From NCBI GenBank assembly GCA_029216955.1, contig JANAVB010033216.1, forward strand, positions 5,327,460-5,391,459: a stretch of DNA of 64,000 bases, in the 5' to 3' direction. A program made the translations under genes and the position numbers. Positions 10,290 to 21,632 of this stretch are shown here, piece after piece. The notes beneath the pieces are model-generated. The model made no database searches, was not told where the DNA came from, and saw nothing but the letters and a program-made list of their open reading frames with translations. This DNA is from Iris pallida (lineage: Eukaryota > Streptophyta > Magnoliopsida > Asparagales > Iridaceae). Each line of letters opens with the position of its first letter. The stretch's first letter is position 1.

Positions 10290-12307
10290 CTTGTATTACC
10301 AACCTCTGAATTTGTGTTTTAGTTTAAATTAAATGCTTAATTCTCGATTTACCCAAATTCTTGATATCCTATATAACTGTCCATTATTCTTCCTGTTTCC
10401 AGATTTCTGAAATAAAATTTAGCATCAATTTTTACCTATTATAAACTGTTATTTGCATGAGTTTAAACCTCTAATATGTACACCTATGTGATTCCTAAAT
10501 ATGTGTCAAATTTTGGGATTAATTGGATGTGTTTTGGCTCATGAAAACTGAGAATGAAGTCTAGGCTGTTAAACTGGAATTGTTAACTGTTGTAAACTGA
10601 TTTTTGGGTTTTATTGTGAACTATGGAATGATTCCAATGTTGTATAAACCTGGGTATGATTTGAAATGAAGACTCAAAACTGGGTTTGAGTCTAGGCTGT
10701 TAACTGAATATTTGTTAACTGTTTAAAACAATTGTGAATTAAATTTTTGGTTCTTCAATGTTGTAAACCTGAGTTTGTAATCTCTAAACCTGAACTGAGT
10801 TTATGCACACTGATTTGTTCTTAAATGTCAACTGTTAAGTCCAGATTTCATGGTGGATTGCCACTGTTTTTCCCATTCATTGTTTCACTCTCTCACACAC
10901 AAGTCACACACACACATGCCTCACTTCACTCACTCGCACACATTAGCATGCACACTTGACACCATGTTCACTCTCTCACACCCTCACTCTTTAATACACA
11001 CACATACACTTTTACTCTCTCTTACACATACACTCTTGCACTGTCACACTGTTTCAGTATTGCACACACCCTCATGTATGTCTCATACACACACACACAT
11101 TTGCATTCATGTGACACACACACACTTGAGTGCATGAGTGCCCCCCTCTCTTTATACATGTATATGTATATATGTATCCTATATTATGTGAGATATCTCA
11201 TAGATAGCCTATATGTATATTCCTATATTAGATTATATAGTTATATCTATGTGTGTATTAAATATAGGTATATTGTTATGTGTGTAATGTTATGGTTTGG
11301 TTGCTAGGGCATGATATTGCCTAGTAAGCCTAGATTAGTCTTGTTAGAACCTAGAATGGTTTATTAGACCTAGAATAGACTTGCTAGACTAGTGTAGACT
11401 AGTTGACCTAGTTTAGACTTGTTAGACCTAGTTTGACTTCTAGGGTTGACCAGAGTTGACCAAGAGTTGACTTTGGCCTAGTTTGACCTAGAATCATGTA
11501 GAATGCATTGTAGTGTTTCATTTTACCATTCTGGACTTGTTATGACTTGTGTTGTTCTGATTAGGAGCCAGACACCACTCCTCGGACAGTACATTCATAT
11601 TGGACACTCAGATACCAGGCGAGTACATTCTCTGATCATTTCATATCCTGCTTAGAATTATTTTCTGGATTAAATTACTTTACTTGTTACTGTCACGTTG
11701 GTCACACGGATTGGTACTATATGGATCCCTTCTTGAGATATTATCCTTAGGAAGCATCGGGTACTACATGTTCTGTGCGTTTCACATACATGGCGTATCA
11801 CTATGCTTCATTGGTTCTTTGATCACTTGTGACATATACTCTTATGATCACAGAGTCTCCTAGAATCTCTTATCCCATTTACTGGGTATCCTAGAATCTC
11901 CTAGAATCCCCATTTATGGGACATCCATGTATCACCCTTCGGGGGCCTTTGCATGGAATCATAACATAACCTGGTTGGATCTTTGTGTATTGATTGGGGG
12001 TACGGGGGAGTAGAAGTAGACATGTGAATAATACCCAAGTAGTGTAGCATCAGAATCTTTCCATAGTGTAGCATCAGAATCTCCTATGCCATTTACATGT
12101 CTATATTGTGCTCTGACTCACTAGCCAATGTTAGTCTCTATTTATAGTAGATATTTCTATTACAGTTCTCTCTCTGTTTACAAACTGCACTTCTTTCAGT
12201 ACTTGTATCTTACTTTACTGCATGATTATATTTTTTAACCTGCTATGAACTGTTGAGATGTACTGTACTCGCTCCCGTCCTGACTGGACCTGTTGAAAAT
12301 ATTACAG

Positions 12308-12423
12308 AGGACGAGGAGGAGGCCTGTGTGGATACCTTCTACGGGGCAGTCCTAGACGACACTTGCGAGCTGGACTCTCAGGAGGACCCAGCTCTAGCTG
12401 AGGACATCACCCCCATTGCCTAG
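12308..12423 (+). other. Acidic mini-ORF, 3' LTR copy
   Basis: Same frame as at 3319-3436, again after an ATTACAG acceptor-like sequence and ending in TAG at 12421-12423. One Ala codon has become Val (GCC to GTC); the rest of the peptide is kept. Confidence 0.4.
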
Positions 12424-12829
12424 ACTAGTTTAGTTAGGCTTATCTTACTTTATGTTGTCTTGAGACTATTTAGCTAGACTTTATTTCTGTTTAGAGATTT
12501 TGAGTTGTATATATTCTTTCATATCCTATAGCTGGGATTTGTACTCTGGATATTTGCTGGGATATTATCTTAGACTACTTTATCATCTATATTTCCTTGA
12601 GTTCTATATCATATCGTGCTATCTCTTCCTTAGTTGTGATTGAGTTCATTTACTGCTATGTCACCCCCATTCGAGGAGTATAAACTGTTTAAAGTTATAT
12701 TGTTAGATTTATGTTGACCTAGGACAGCGTTCTACCGCCGACACTGCGGCATAGGCTGGACGTACCCACGTCTCATGCCCTTACTCTAGGGTGCGGGTCG
12801 TGACAAATTCATCTGCCAATGGTTGTAGT

Positions 12830-13440
12830 ACTCGGTGTTTTATCTCGTCTCAACAAAGATCGAGTTCGTCAAAGAAGTTAGGAAGAAGATACATTCATTG
12901 TATAGGATGAATCGGTAGCACAATATCTGAACGAGGTTCATGGTATCATCAATCAATTGTTGGCTATAAAGATAACGCTTAACGACAAGCTTCAGGTCCT
13001 ACTGTTATTAAGTTGAGACACTGGTGGTGTCGTTGAGTAACTTTACCCCATGGGGAGTTGTCACTATAGAGTTGGTCAAAAGCAATCCATTAAAAGAGGA
13101 ACTTCGGCCTACGCAATATGGATCGTTAGTTTTAGAGTCTGCCTGGTTAATTACTTCAAAAGGAAGAGAACACCCAAATCACAAGCAAAAATAAATGGCT
13201 ACATCATCATGGAAATAAGGGGCACTATAATAGATATTGTACAAAGCTCAAGGATGAGAAAGTGAAGGGCAAGGAGAAAATTTTACAGAATTTGACAACT
13301 TTTATCGATGGTGATCTCATCAACACACTAAGGCATTGGACTTTTGTAGTGTGTGTCATGTTACATGTCACTCGTAGAATACGGGATATTTGTTCACATA
13401 ACGGATGGCCAACTACTATCAAGTGACTCATGCTCAACTC
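12830..13440 (+). pseudogene. Decayed Ty1/copia gag-protease remnant
   Basis: Translation in shifting frames gives copia Gag features: YLNEVHGIINQLLAIKITL then LQVLLLLS, like the usual UBN2-type block ending in LLSSLP. A zinc-knuckle-like GNKGHYNRYCTKLK follows near 13203-13255. A protease-region relic (VMLHVTRR, equivalent to the usual SFHVTSRREFF) lies near 13350-13400. Many stops and shifts are present and no RT is visible. Element A ends just upstream and may have inserted into it. Confidence 0.6.
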
Positions 13441-13445
13441 AATGT

Positions 13446-14316
13446 TATAACCCGTCGAAGTTTGGGTATTCTAGCAATCATATCGTATGGTTGGCCTATC
13501 AATTCTATATATTAATTCATATAATAATATAAACAAGAATGAAAATGATATACTAAAGTGGGTTGCTCAATACATATCTCAGAATAAGTCTGTACAAACT
13601 AACATGGGCTTAAAAAACAAGATTATGAGGGTAAAATAACCATAGGTAGCTCAAGTTGCACCTCATGAAAACGAAGTACAGAAATAAAACACAGAAGATC
13701 AAAGATAATCAATTTAGTATGAGTGCACCCACGTCTTGAATATGATTACCTCAATCCGTCTCCTCGCGATTATAACACATGTGTATTCATATTTCTCCTC
13801 GTATTTCATGTTTTCGGTATCTTGATCATGAGATTGAGTTTTTTCGTAATACATAAATTTTTCTATATCGATGGTATATAATAATCCTCGTAGTGTAAGC
13901 TCTCGATCATCAATACTATTACTTGCTTGTAATTCTAGATTCCTGACTTGGCATGGTTTCGTGTAATTTTTTATTAGCGTGTATTAGGTATCACATAGGC
14001 ATATCTTATCTGATTCGCATAGAATTTTTGAATCGATTAATGACTCATGCAACTAATTAGTCAATTTTCTGAGTAACGAACTTTCTGGCATACTATCTGA
14101 GACATGTAGAAACCTATGGCACTGTCATACAACCTTTCAAGGAATATGTGATATAATGGGCACATGAAATGGAATTTATCCCAAGTGTTCTTGAGCAAAC
14201 AACATACCAGCGGCATACCACCATTGTAATGCCCCGCTCCGCATAATGTAGTTGGATGGATTGTTGGCTTGAGTCGGCCATTTGGTTTTGGATTCATGCA
14301 AAGGCATTGTGTTGGC
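13446..14316. other. Unassigned AT-rich sequence, target of element B
   Basis: No convincing coding frame. A TGTTATAACCCGTCG-like start near 13442 and TGTAATGCCCCGC near 14224 look like LTR termini of old elements, but no partner copies were found. The right end TTGGC (14312-14316) is the target duplication of element B, and the sequence continues at 27325. Confidence 0.4.
14312..14316. repeat. Target site duplication of B, left (TTGGC)
   Basis: TTGGC precedes the left LTR of B, and the identical five bases follow its right LTR at 27320-27324. Five bases is the usual Ty3/gypsy duplication length. Confidence 0.85.
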
Positions 14317-15060
14317 TGTGGACACACACAAAAATAAGAAGAAATGCTGTCTTTTTTATTGGCACAAGGCACCACAAATCGAGTACGCCTGAGAGATCCT
14401 GCGCTGAGGATCCCCGAGTACAAAAAAGAATTCTGAAGAATGGGACGATGGAGATCGAGCGACAGTTGCTCATTTACTCCGTTGACACTCCGATTACAAA
14501 AGTGGGGAAAAACCTAAGAAAATTGCTAACTCTCGGCTCACTGGCAAAAAATATAGCAATTTGGCTCTTGAAAATGCTCTCCATTCTGTCTTTTGAAGAG
14601 AGATAAGACCGCTTCTTAATGTAGTTCTTGAGCTGGAATGATGTTATGCACCCACATGAGAAAACATACTGGTTTTCATATGGGTGCATAGTCCTACCTT
14701 AGGCGCATAGGGTGTAGGCGTATGCAGGCAGCGAGATCGTAGGTTGGTCGTAGTGTTGACGTGGCCGCATGCTTCGGTGCACGACTGCTCGTGGAGACTG
14801 ACGTGGCCGTGCGCTTCGGTGCACGTTTTAATCGTGGCTTTGACCAAGTCAAGGGCTATTCTGGCTTGGGTGCATAGCCTGGAATAGGGCTATGCGTCCT
14901 CCTTCGGGGGGAGCTTGTCTAGGGTGCATAGAGCTTCACAGGGTAATGGGCGCATAGAGCTTCACAGGGTGATGGATGCATATGAGTTTTACAGGGGCGC
15001 ATATGTCCTCATTGGCTTAGGCGTATAAGGCTTTATTGCTGAAATTTCTATGCTTCTACA
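14317..15060 (-). repeat. 3' LTR of element B
   Basis: It runs from TGTGGACACAC at 14317 to CTTCTACA at 15060. It matches 26600-27319 with roughly one difference per dozen bases by eye. About eleven GCGCATA-type motifs (variants such as GGGTGCATAG) occur between 14645 and 15030, in the part that is U3 on the minus strand. Confidence 0.9.
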
Positions 15061-15071
15061 AGACCCCCTAC
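15061..15071 (-). other. Polypurine tract of B
   Basis: The plus strand AGACCCCCTAC reads GTAGGGGGTCT on the element strand, directly before the LTR start TGTAGAAGCAT. The same tract with an extended neighbourhood occurs at 61922-61931 beside LTR G. Confidence 0.85.
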
Positions 15072-15139
15072 AAAGTTTTCGATACTTGAATGAGTTCGAA
15101 ATACTTTGAAAGAAGCATGGACCGTCTTCTTATGATGCA

Positions 15140-15412
15140 GTGGGCGCATAGCACGCCTCCCTTTTTGTACGCATAGCATTTGGCCAGCCTGTCAGAGAGA
15201 CGACTGTTGAGATCTTCCTCGAAAATCTAAACTAAGAAATTCATCGGGGTAGAATTTGAAGAGGTCCATCCTTCATACGTCGTCCACGTCAACAAGTGGC
15301 AGTCGCATAGTGCGCAAGAGGCTGGATCTTCACGTGGGCGCATACTGTGCAATGGGCGCATAGGCGCATAAGAAATAGTGGGCGTATAGAAAGTGGCCCA
15401 TGCCTATAAATA
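15140..15412 (+). promoter_or_regulatory. Putative promoter of the antisense gene of B: GCGCATA array and TATA box
   Basis: GGGCGCATA-type motifs occur near 15148, 15169, 15303, 15340, 15356, 15364 and 15380, followed by a strong TATA box (TATAAATA, 15405-15412). The predicted start, about 30 bases later, leads into a CT-rich leader and an ATG at 15495. The promoter faces opposite to the element. The same motif fills the LTR of B, so both promoters could respond to one factor; this is inference. Confidence 0.55.
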
Positions 15413-15494
15413 GGTTCTGAAGGAGAGAGAAATTTCATTATTCTCCTCTTTTAGAACTTTCAAAAGACTCTTCTTCTCCTTTCTTTAACGAATC

Positions 15495-16252
15495 ATGTCT
15501 CCCAAGGTCGCCAAGAGATCTACGAAGGGCAAGGGGGCTGCGCCGAGTGGCTCTCCACCTGCGGCAGCGTCCTCACCAGTCTAGGACCCGATTCTGGGTG
15601 AGGCCATACCTCAAAAAACAAAGTCTCGAGCGTTAATTTGCGACGCTCAAACTTTTCTTCTGTCTGGGCGCATGCGCCTAAGGCAACATACTTCTGTGAG
15701 CATTCTTATGTGCCCACAGAATTCATGCACCAATACTGTGGTGTGCTATGCGCCCACATATTGCCATGTTATGTGCCCACATGCTATTTGCATGTTATGC
15801 ACCCACGTACTGTTGTGTGTTATGAGACCACATATTTGTCTTGGGCGTATAGTCCTTTGGGCGCATAGCCCTTTGGACGCATAAGAGCCCTTCAGCACTT
15901 AGTTTTTTCTGCGAATTTCTGAGTCTGACTTTCTCTTCTGTCTTTGATTCTTACAGCATCCATGCCGAAGGCTGAGACCCTTGTGAAGGAGGAGATGTTG
16001 CCTCCTTTCATCAAACAAGAGTCACCGTTTGTTAAGGAAGAGATGATACCAAAAATTGAGGTAAAAGAAGAGTTGGCGCCTATCATGGAGGGAATTACTC
16101 CGAAGATTGAAGTTGCTGTGAAGGAGGAGCCCAAGTCTGAGAATAGTAGAACTGGGAGTTCTAACCCTCCTGCCCCGGCCGAGGACCTTAATCAAATGGA
16201 TCCATCATATGCAAAATGGTTGAGGAAATGGTATATGCCTCAACACAACTAG
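15495..16252 (+). pseudogene. Antisense accessory gene of B, 5' part (basic N-terminus and acidic KEE-rich part)
   Basis: From the ATG at 15495 the frame begins MSPKVAKRSTKGKG, a basic nuclear-signal-like start, and meets TAG at 15582-15584 where CAG is likely original. A second coding block begins after the acceptor TTCTTACAG (15958) and runs to TAG near 16252. It contains repeated K/E phrases such as VKEEM, IKQESPFVKEEM and IEVKEEL, and is Pro-rich near its end. The stretch 15660-15890 between them is filled with GCGCAT motifs and may be intronic. Tat-lineage elements are known to carry additional open frames here, sometimes antisense, of unknown function. I recognise no domain. Confidence 0.5.
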
Positions 16253-16631
16253 GATCCGTGGGTTCCCATAAATGTCCGTATTTTGTCTTGGCATTTCTGT
16301 CTATCTTTAGCTGTAGTTTATATTTCGCTTCTTTTGGACATCATTGTAATCCTTTACTTCTTGTCCCGATGAAGAGATGAAGAACTTTTTGGTTTGCTTA
16401 TGGGATGTAGTCCTGTGAATGTAACTGATTTTGAAACAAAAAACAGAATACATTCACTCCATGTTTTTGTTTGTGATATCTGTGGTACTTGTATTAGAGG
16501 GCCTAATACCGCATTTGTGTAAAGGGTATCCCGCTGGGGGACCCCTCTCTTTTTTTCTTTCTTTTTTGTTTGGACCTATTGTCCCTTTGTGCATTTGGAA
16601 ATGCGAGCAAATAGATTTGAAACAAAACCCA

Positions 16632-18080
16632 ACAGAGGTAATATGGACGTGATAGGTTTTGTGGACTTGACACCGTGTCTTTTATCCTGCGTTGGGTACA
16701 GGTGTCAAGTCGGAAGATTATCGGTATCAAAGATAATATGGACGTGACACATGATAATAAGGAGTGGTTTTTGGCAGAATGGATTTTCTTGTCAGGTTTG
16801 ACTTCTTGTCAGGTATCCCTACCTGGAGCGGAAGAAACTCTCCAAGCCTCCTCTCCAACGACCTCCACTGAAGATGAGGAGATGGCCTAAGAAGTCGTCA
16901 AAACTTTCTACTCTGTGCTGAAAGTGAAGTTTCCTGGAGTCCTGAATCAGAATGCTGCCTTTGGCCTTACGAAGGCTGTTGTCGAATGCCAAGTGGCGGC
17001 CCTCGAGAGCATTGCCGGTTATGAAGAGCGGGCAAATAATCGGAGGAACGTTCTGAATGACCTGGAGGGTCAGGTGGCCAGGTTCCGGGATACCAAGCAG
17101 CGGAGCCCGATGTTGCTATTTCGTGCAGAAGACGAGGCCTTAATAACAGCTTTTGCAGAGGAGAAGGCCACTTTCCAGGCGAGGAAGGACGCCCTCGTTC
17201 GAGAGATCGGCGAATTGGCTGACCAGTATGGTCAGTTTAATGCTGCAAGTGAGGCGCGTGATGCCTCGAAGAATAAACTGGCTGCGTAGATCATCGAGAA
17301 GTATAATCACATTGCGTAGATCCAGAATGAGATTGCCCAACTTGAAGCCGACTTGAGGTCGACAACATCTGAGCAAGAGGATTATTTAGCTCAGACTGCC
17401 ATGACTGTCACCATTTCTGCCCATTTAGAATAATAGCTGGCGAAGTTGGAGAGAGAGCATCTGAGTCTGATCCTTTTCGAGGATGAAGTTGCTCGCCAAG
17501 AAGAGGCGCGTCGTCGAGCTACCGCGAAGTCTGAAGCTGAAATTGCGACTCTAAGGGACAACATCAATCGCCTATGTATCCCTTAGATTTATTGTAACTC
17601 TTCTTTTTTTTTCTTCCAGCCGTCACGGCTTTTGTACCTTTTTTCGTCTCTTGATAGACGTAAAGAATAAAGAATCTTTTCAGAAGTGAATGTGGTTTTG
17701 TGAAATATCGAAACTAGAGGTAATGTGGACGTAGCAAGGATATTTTTTGGTGGGTATCCCACTGGAGAATTTCGATGTGGACCTATTATCCGTTTTATAT
17801 TCATGTTTTTTTAATATAGATAATAAGTTGAACGAATTTGCTAGTAGAGGTAATATGGACGTAATAGCAGAGGATGTTCTATATCTGACCAGAGGTAATA
17901 TGGACGTGGAAAGATATATAACGTTAGGTGGGAGTAGATAATTCAGAGGTAGTATGGACGTGATTATCCTTGATGAATGCTTTGCTCAGAGGTTATATGG
18001 ACATGGCAAAATATTTCTTAATCATTCCACTGGGAAAATAATTATCGAAAAACAATTCAGAGGTAATAGGGACGTGACTT
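16632..18080 (+). repeat. Dispersed AGAGGTAATATGGACGTGA boxes
   Basis: Eight close variants of AGAGGTAATATGGACGTGA lie near 16633, 16729, 17716, 17845, 17890, 17945, 17988 and 18059, all in the same orientation. A second motif, GGTATCCC-CTGG followed by GGACCTATTATCC, recurs near 16507, 17751 and 18121. Related boxes occur on the equivalent strand in element C (46990-47250). Stretches of this interval that are not box or coiled-coil frame show no gene. Confidence 0.7.
16810..17586 (+). pseudogene. Antisense coiled-coil protein frame of B
   Basis: One frame runs from an acceptor-like TTCTTGTCAG (about 16812) to TAG near 17584. It is predicted to be largely helical: ALESIAGYEERANNRRNVL, RKDALVREIGELADQYG, LEADLRSTTSEQEDYLA and EARRRATAKSEAEIATL show heptad-like spacing. 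Its internal stops (TAA at 16888, TAG at 17287 and 17317, TAA-TAG near 17430) are each one C-to-T step from a Gln codon, so the frame was probably open recently. It is antisense to the element and downstream of the TATA promoter at 15405. Coiled-coil products have been reported for Tat additional frames; the function is unknown. Confidence 0.55.
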
Positions 18081-18266
18081 ATTTTCGTCAAACCGAGTTC
18101 GGACAGAGTCAAAAACGGAAATGATTCCACTTGGGAAATATTTTAGAGGACTTATTATCCAAGGCGTATTCAAGACTCTTGAAATATGGATAATAGTTAG
18201 ATAATTTTTGAATCACATAAACATCGCACTGTCCATTTACATGACTGAACATATATGAAAAAAAGG

Positions 18267-19435
18267 TTACACATAGTATTTCTTCAGGAACTTGCCGTTG
18301 ATAGGCATCATGAGCAAGTCACCATCAGGTTTGGTTAGTCGGTATGCACCGTTAGAATATACTGATTCTATGATGAAAGGACCTTCCCATTTAGGCTGAA
18401 ATTTTCCTTTCGTTTAGTGTGTCATGACCCTTGATCTTCTCACTGCTAAGACTAGATCACCGACTTAGAAGATTCTTTCCTTCACCTTTTTATTGAAATC
18501 TCTGGAAAGGTGTGCTTGGTATAGCTCAATGTGCTGTTGAGCTAACAAGCATTTTTCGTCTAGCGCTTCGAGCTCCTGGAGTCGCAGACGGTAGCTTTCT
18601 TCGCTAGTCAACTCGCTGGCTAGGGCCGCTTGAAGAGAAAGAATCTGGATTTCTAGGGAAAGAACTGCTTCGCTTCCATAAACCAGAGAGAATGGCGTGC
18701 TGCCTGTTGGAGTCCGGACCGTTGTACAATAGGCCCATAGACACTCGCCGAGCCTTTTATTCCAATCGTGCTTGTTTGAAGACACGAACTTTTTGAAAAG
18801 ATTTATGATGGTTTTATTGAAGGCTTCTGCTAGCCCGTTAGTCGCTAGATTGTAGGCAGTAGAGGCTACGTTCTAGATTCGGTTCCTATCGCAGAACCGA
18901 TAGAATGCATGGCTTGCGAATTATGGACCATTATCATGGATGATCCTGCGAGGTAGGCTGAAGTGGTAGATGACGTGATGTTTGATGAAACTGATCACGT
19001 TTGACGCCTTCACTTCGGTGAGCGGTATAGCTTTCGTCCATTTGGAGAAGTAATCAATTATGGCTAGGATGAACCAATGTCCTCTAGAAGACGGCGGGCT
19101 GATTGGTCTTATGACGTCCATGTCCCAGGCTTCAAAAGGCCATGCTGCCGCCGTCGGGTGTAGAAACTCTGAAGGTTGATGAATAAAATCGGCGTGGAAC
19201 TGACAGGATCTACACATTTTTACATATTCAACAGCATCTGCTATCATTGTGGGCCAATAATAATCCATTCATTTGAGGCGATGTTATAATTTGGGGCCTG
19301 GTTGATGTGCACCACAAACTGCATCGTGAGCCTCCCGAAGTGCATGTTTGGCTTCTGTATTTGATAGACATTGTAACAGTAGCCCGTCGTAAGAGCATCA
19401 GTACAGTATCTTGGTAGCTGTGTCATAGTAAAATC
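18267..19435 (-). pseudogene. pol: Element B integrase
   Basis: The frame ends at TAA, 18267-18269, after LMMPINGKFLKKYYV. Reading from high to low coordinates, a zinc-binding HHCC part (AHDAVCGAHQPGPK to CRSCQFHADF) is followed by the core: Asp in WDMDVI, Asp in HDNGP and Glu in GLAEAFNKT (codon 18825-18827). A stop follows HDNGP where CAA is expected, and others lie in the zinc part and the C-terminal part. The order and spacing match element C closely. Confidence 0.85.
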
Positions 19436-19639
19436 TGAGGGATCGCCTTTGGATAGACACTGCTTCTTTCAGGTCCTCGGGGAGGATTTCATAGACGGCG
19501 TAGTCTATGAAGGAAAATCTCCAGTCTTTAATATCGACGTTTATTTTCGTTGTGTAACTGTGATGAATATGCAAGGTATTTTCACACAGAATAGTTCTCG
19601 ACCAGACACTGTGATCGACTGCTGAGTATTGGTAGGGGC

Positions 19640-20035
19640 GGTCAAGGAAGCAGCGAGTCCGGCTAGAGCATCTGTTTCTATATTCTGTATTCGAGGCACG
19701 TGCTCGATGAAGAATCCGGCAAAAGTAGATGCCAACTCGATTGTTGCTCTGTGATAGGGGATGAGATCTTCGTGACGAACTTCATAATCCCCTCGGACCT
19801 GACAAACTATTAGCTTGGAATCGATTTAGGCTTCGAAATAGTCAACTCCCAGTTGTTTTGCCAGTTGCAGGCCGATTAATAGGGCATTATATTCGGCCAC
19901 GTTGCTGGTGCATGGTTCCATAAGAGAATATGTACGATGAATAACCAGATGATCAAGTGACACGAGAACGACGCCAACTCCGGCCATAATATTTTCTTTT
20001 GGTCATGTTCTAGATGCACCGTCAAATAAAAATTT
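19640..20035 (-). pseudogene. Element B second (archaeal-type) RNase H
   Basis: FDGAS at the start, NVAEYNALLIGLQLAKQL in the middle and EHVPRIQNIETDALAGLAA at the end match the additional RNase H domain typical of the Tat lineage. The frame has stops after SRT and within the EA-DS motif. Confidence 0.75.
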
Positions 20036-21632
20036 GCCAAATGGGCATTTCTTCAGTTGCAGTGTTAGACTCCACTACTTCATCGGGGATTTCATCATAG
20101 AGTTTGGAAGATTCTGGCACCGGATGAGCTGCTAGGAAATCAGCTAATGCTTGGCCTTTTACCGCCTTCTGAGGAACGAAGAGCATATCGTATGGAGTCA
20201 ACAGCATTCCCCATGTAGCAAAACGAGAATTGAGAGAACCCAGTTTAGTCATGAGTATTCTGAGAGGATTGAATTTAGATATGATGTGGACAGTCTGTCC
20301 AGACATATCTGGATGGCAAATACCAGTGCAAGGCATTCCTTCTCCACAGGTGTGTATCTGTGTTTGACACCCACCATTGTGCGGCTGAGGTAGTAGATTG
20401 CCTGTTCATGGCTGCCTTTATTCTTTTGAGCTAATAGGGTGCCAAGAGAAAGGTCCATAGTGCGGACATATAGTAAGAAGGGCTTCCCCATTATTGGAGC
20501 TACCAATACTGGAGGGCTTGTGAGATACTTCTTGATGTCGTCGAATGCGCGTTGACATTGTTCAGTCCAGACGAAACATACGCCTTTCTTCATGAGATGA
20601 GTGAATGGTTGACATCTTCTAGAAAGGTTCAAAATGAATCGTCTGATGTAGGCTAGCCTTCCTTGTAGTCCGCGTAGCTCTTTGAGGTTTCTTGGAGGAT
20701 GCATATCGAGAATAGCCTTCACTTTCTCCGGGTCAAGATGTATACCCTTTGAAGTGATGACAAAACCAAGGAACTTGCCGCTGGAGACTCCCAAAAAAGA
20801 CTTGGTTGGATTCATCTTCAGTTGGTGTGCACGCATTAGTTCGAATACCGTTCTCAAGTCTTGGAGGTGGTTGCTCTTGAGACGACTTTTAACTGCAATA
20901 TCGTCTACGTAGCACTCCACAGTTTTGCACAAATGATCACAAAAAATTGTGTTCATGGCTCGCTGGTATGTTGCCCCTGCATTATTCAATCCGAAGGGCA
21001 TCACCGTATAGCATTATACTCCCAACGGTGTTCGAAAAGATGTGTACTTCTCGTCGTCGGGGAACATCTTGATCTGGTTGTAGCCTGAGAACCCATCCAT
21101 GAAGGACATCCGCTCGAAGTCGCAAGTATTATCGATCATTACGTCGGTGATCGGTAGAGGGAACTCATCTTTCGGGATACAGAGTTCAAATCACGGTAAT
21201 CGATACATACTCGAACTTTACCGTTCTTTTTTATGACTGGAACGATGTTGGAAACCCAGTCAGGGTGTTGTTCTTTGCAAATGAATCCACTGGCAATGGG
21301 CTTCTTGACTTCATTCTCGATGGCCTCAATGACATCTGGTCGAAATCATCGTTGTTGCTGCTTCACTGGCTTAGCTTTAGACAAAATATCCAGGCGGTGC
21401 ATGACGACTTTAGGGTCCAGGCCTGGCATGTCTTCATAGCTCCATGCAAGGACGTCGATGTATTCTCTTATAAACTGTATAAGAGATTGCGTTCATCGCC
21501 AGATAGACTTTTTGTGATGAAGATTGGTTTAAAAGAAGATTCATCTCCTAAATTAACTTGGACGACTTCGTCTTAGGTAGGTGGTTTACGTTGTTCGAAG
21601 CACAGCTCCCACCTAGTATCCATCTTTTGAGC
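20036..21632 (-). pseudogene. pol: Element B reverse transcriptase and RNase H
   Basis: RT-specific segments read WSYEDMPGLDPKV, KPVKQQQRRFRPD, EQHPDWVSNIVPV, MPFGLNNAGATYQRAM and the active site CYVDDIAVKSR (Asp codons at about 20900-20905, intact), then FLGFVITSKGIHLDP and a first RNase H ending near LADFLAAHP. Frameshifts near 21185 and 20330 and a stop after PLGV (about 21014) break it. It is colinear with the RT of element C. Confidence 0.88.

Larger units (their letters stand above)
1..12805 (+). mobile_element. Element A: Ty3/gypsy Tekay/Del-type LTR retrotransposon, 5' end cut by window
   Basis: Two long direct repeats enclose a gag-pro-RT-RNase H-integrase region, the Ty3/gypsy order. 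Base 1 aligns with base 8977 of the downstream repeat, so about 120 bases of the 5' LTR are outside the window. The end of pol resembles the chromodomain-like tail of Tekay/Del chromoviruses (a segment like WEREDEMRERYP). The LTR pair is similar along its length with scattered substitutions and small indels, suggesting a fairly recent insertion. Coding capacity is broken by several stops, two frameshifts and a changed protease active site. The 3' target duplication would be the five bases at 12806-12810; its partner lies outside the window. Confidence 0.93.
8857..12805 (+). repeat. 3' LTR of element A
   Basis: Full-length copy of about 3.95 kb. The first bases are TTTCTCAC, where a TG start would be expected, so the terminal G has probably mutated. 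It carries the same ACACG array and hairpins (9632-9654 and 9679-9704), TATA box (10282-10289), CA-rich tract (about 10880-11150) and six-site TTGAC cluster (about 11403-11488) as the 5' copy. It ends CGTGACA at 12805. Confidence 0.92.

Noticed and set aside
15672..15884. Cys/His-rich 70-codon frame in the antisense region of B
   Set aside because: It is produced by the GCGCAT motif array and is not conserved beyond it; probably intronic.
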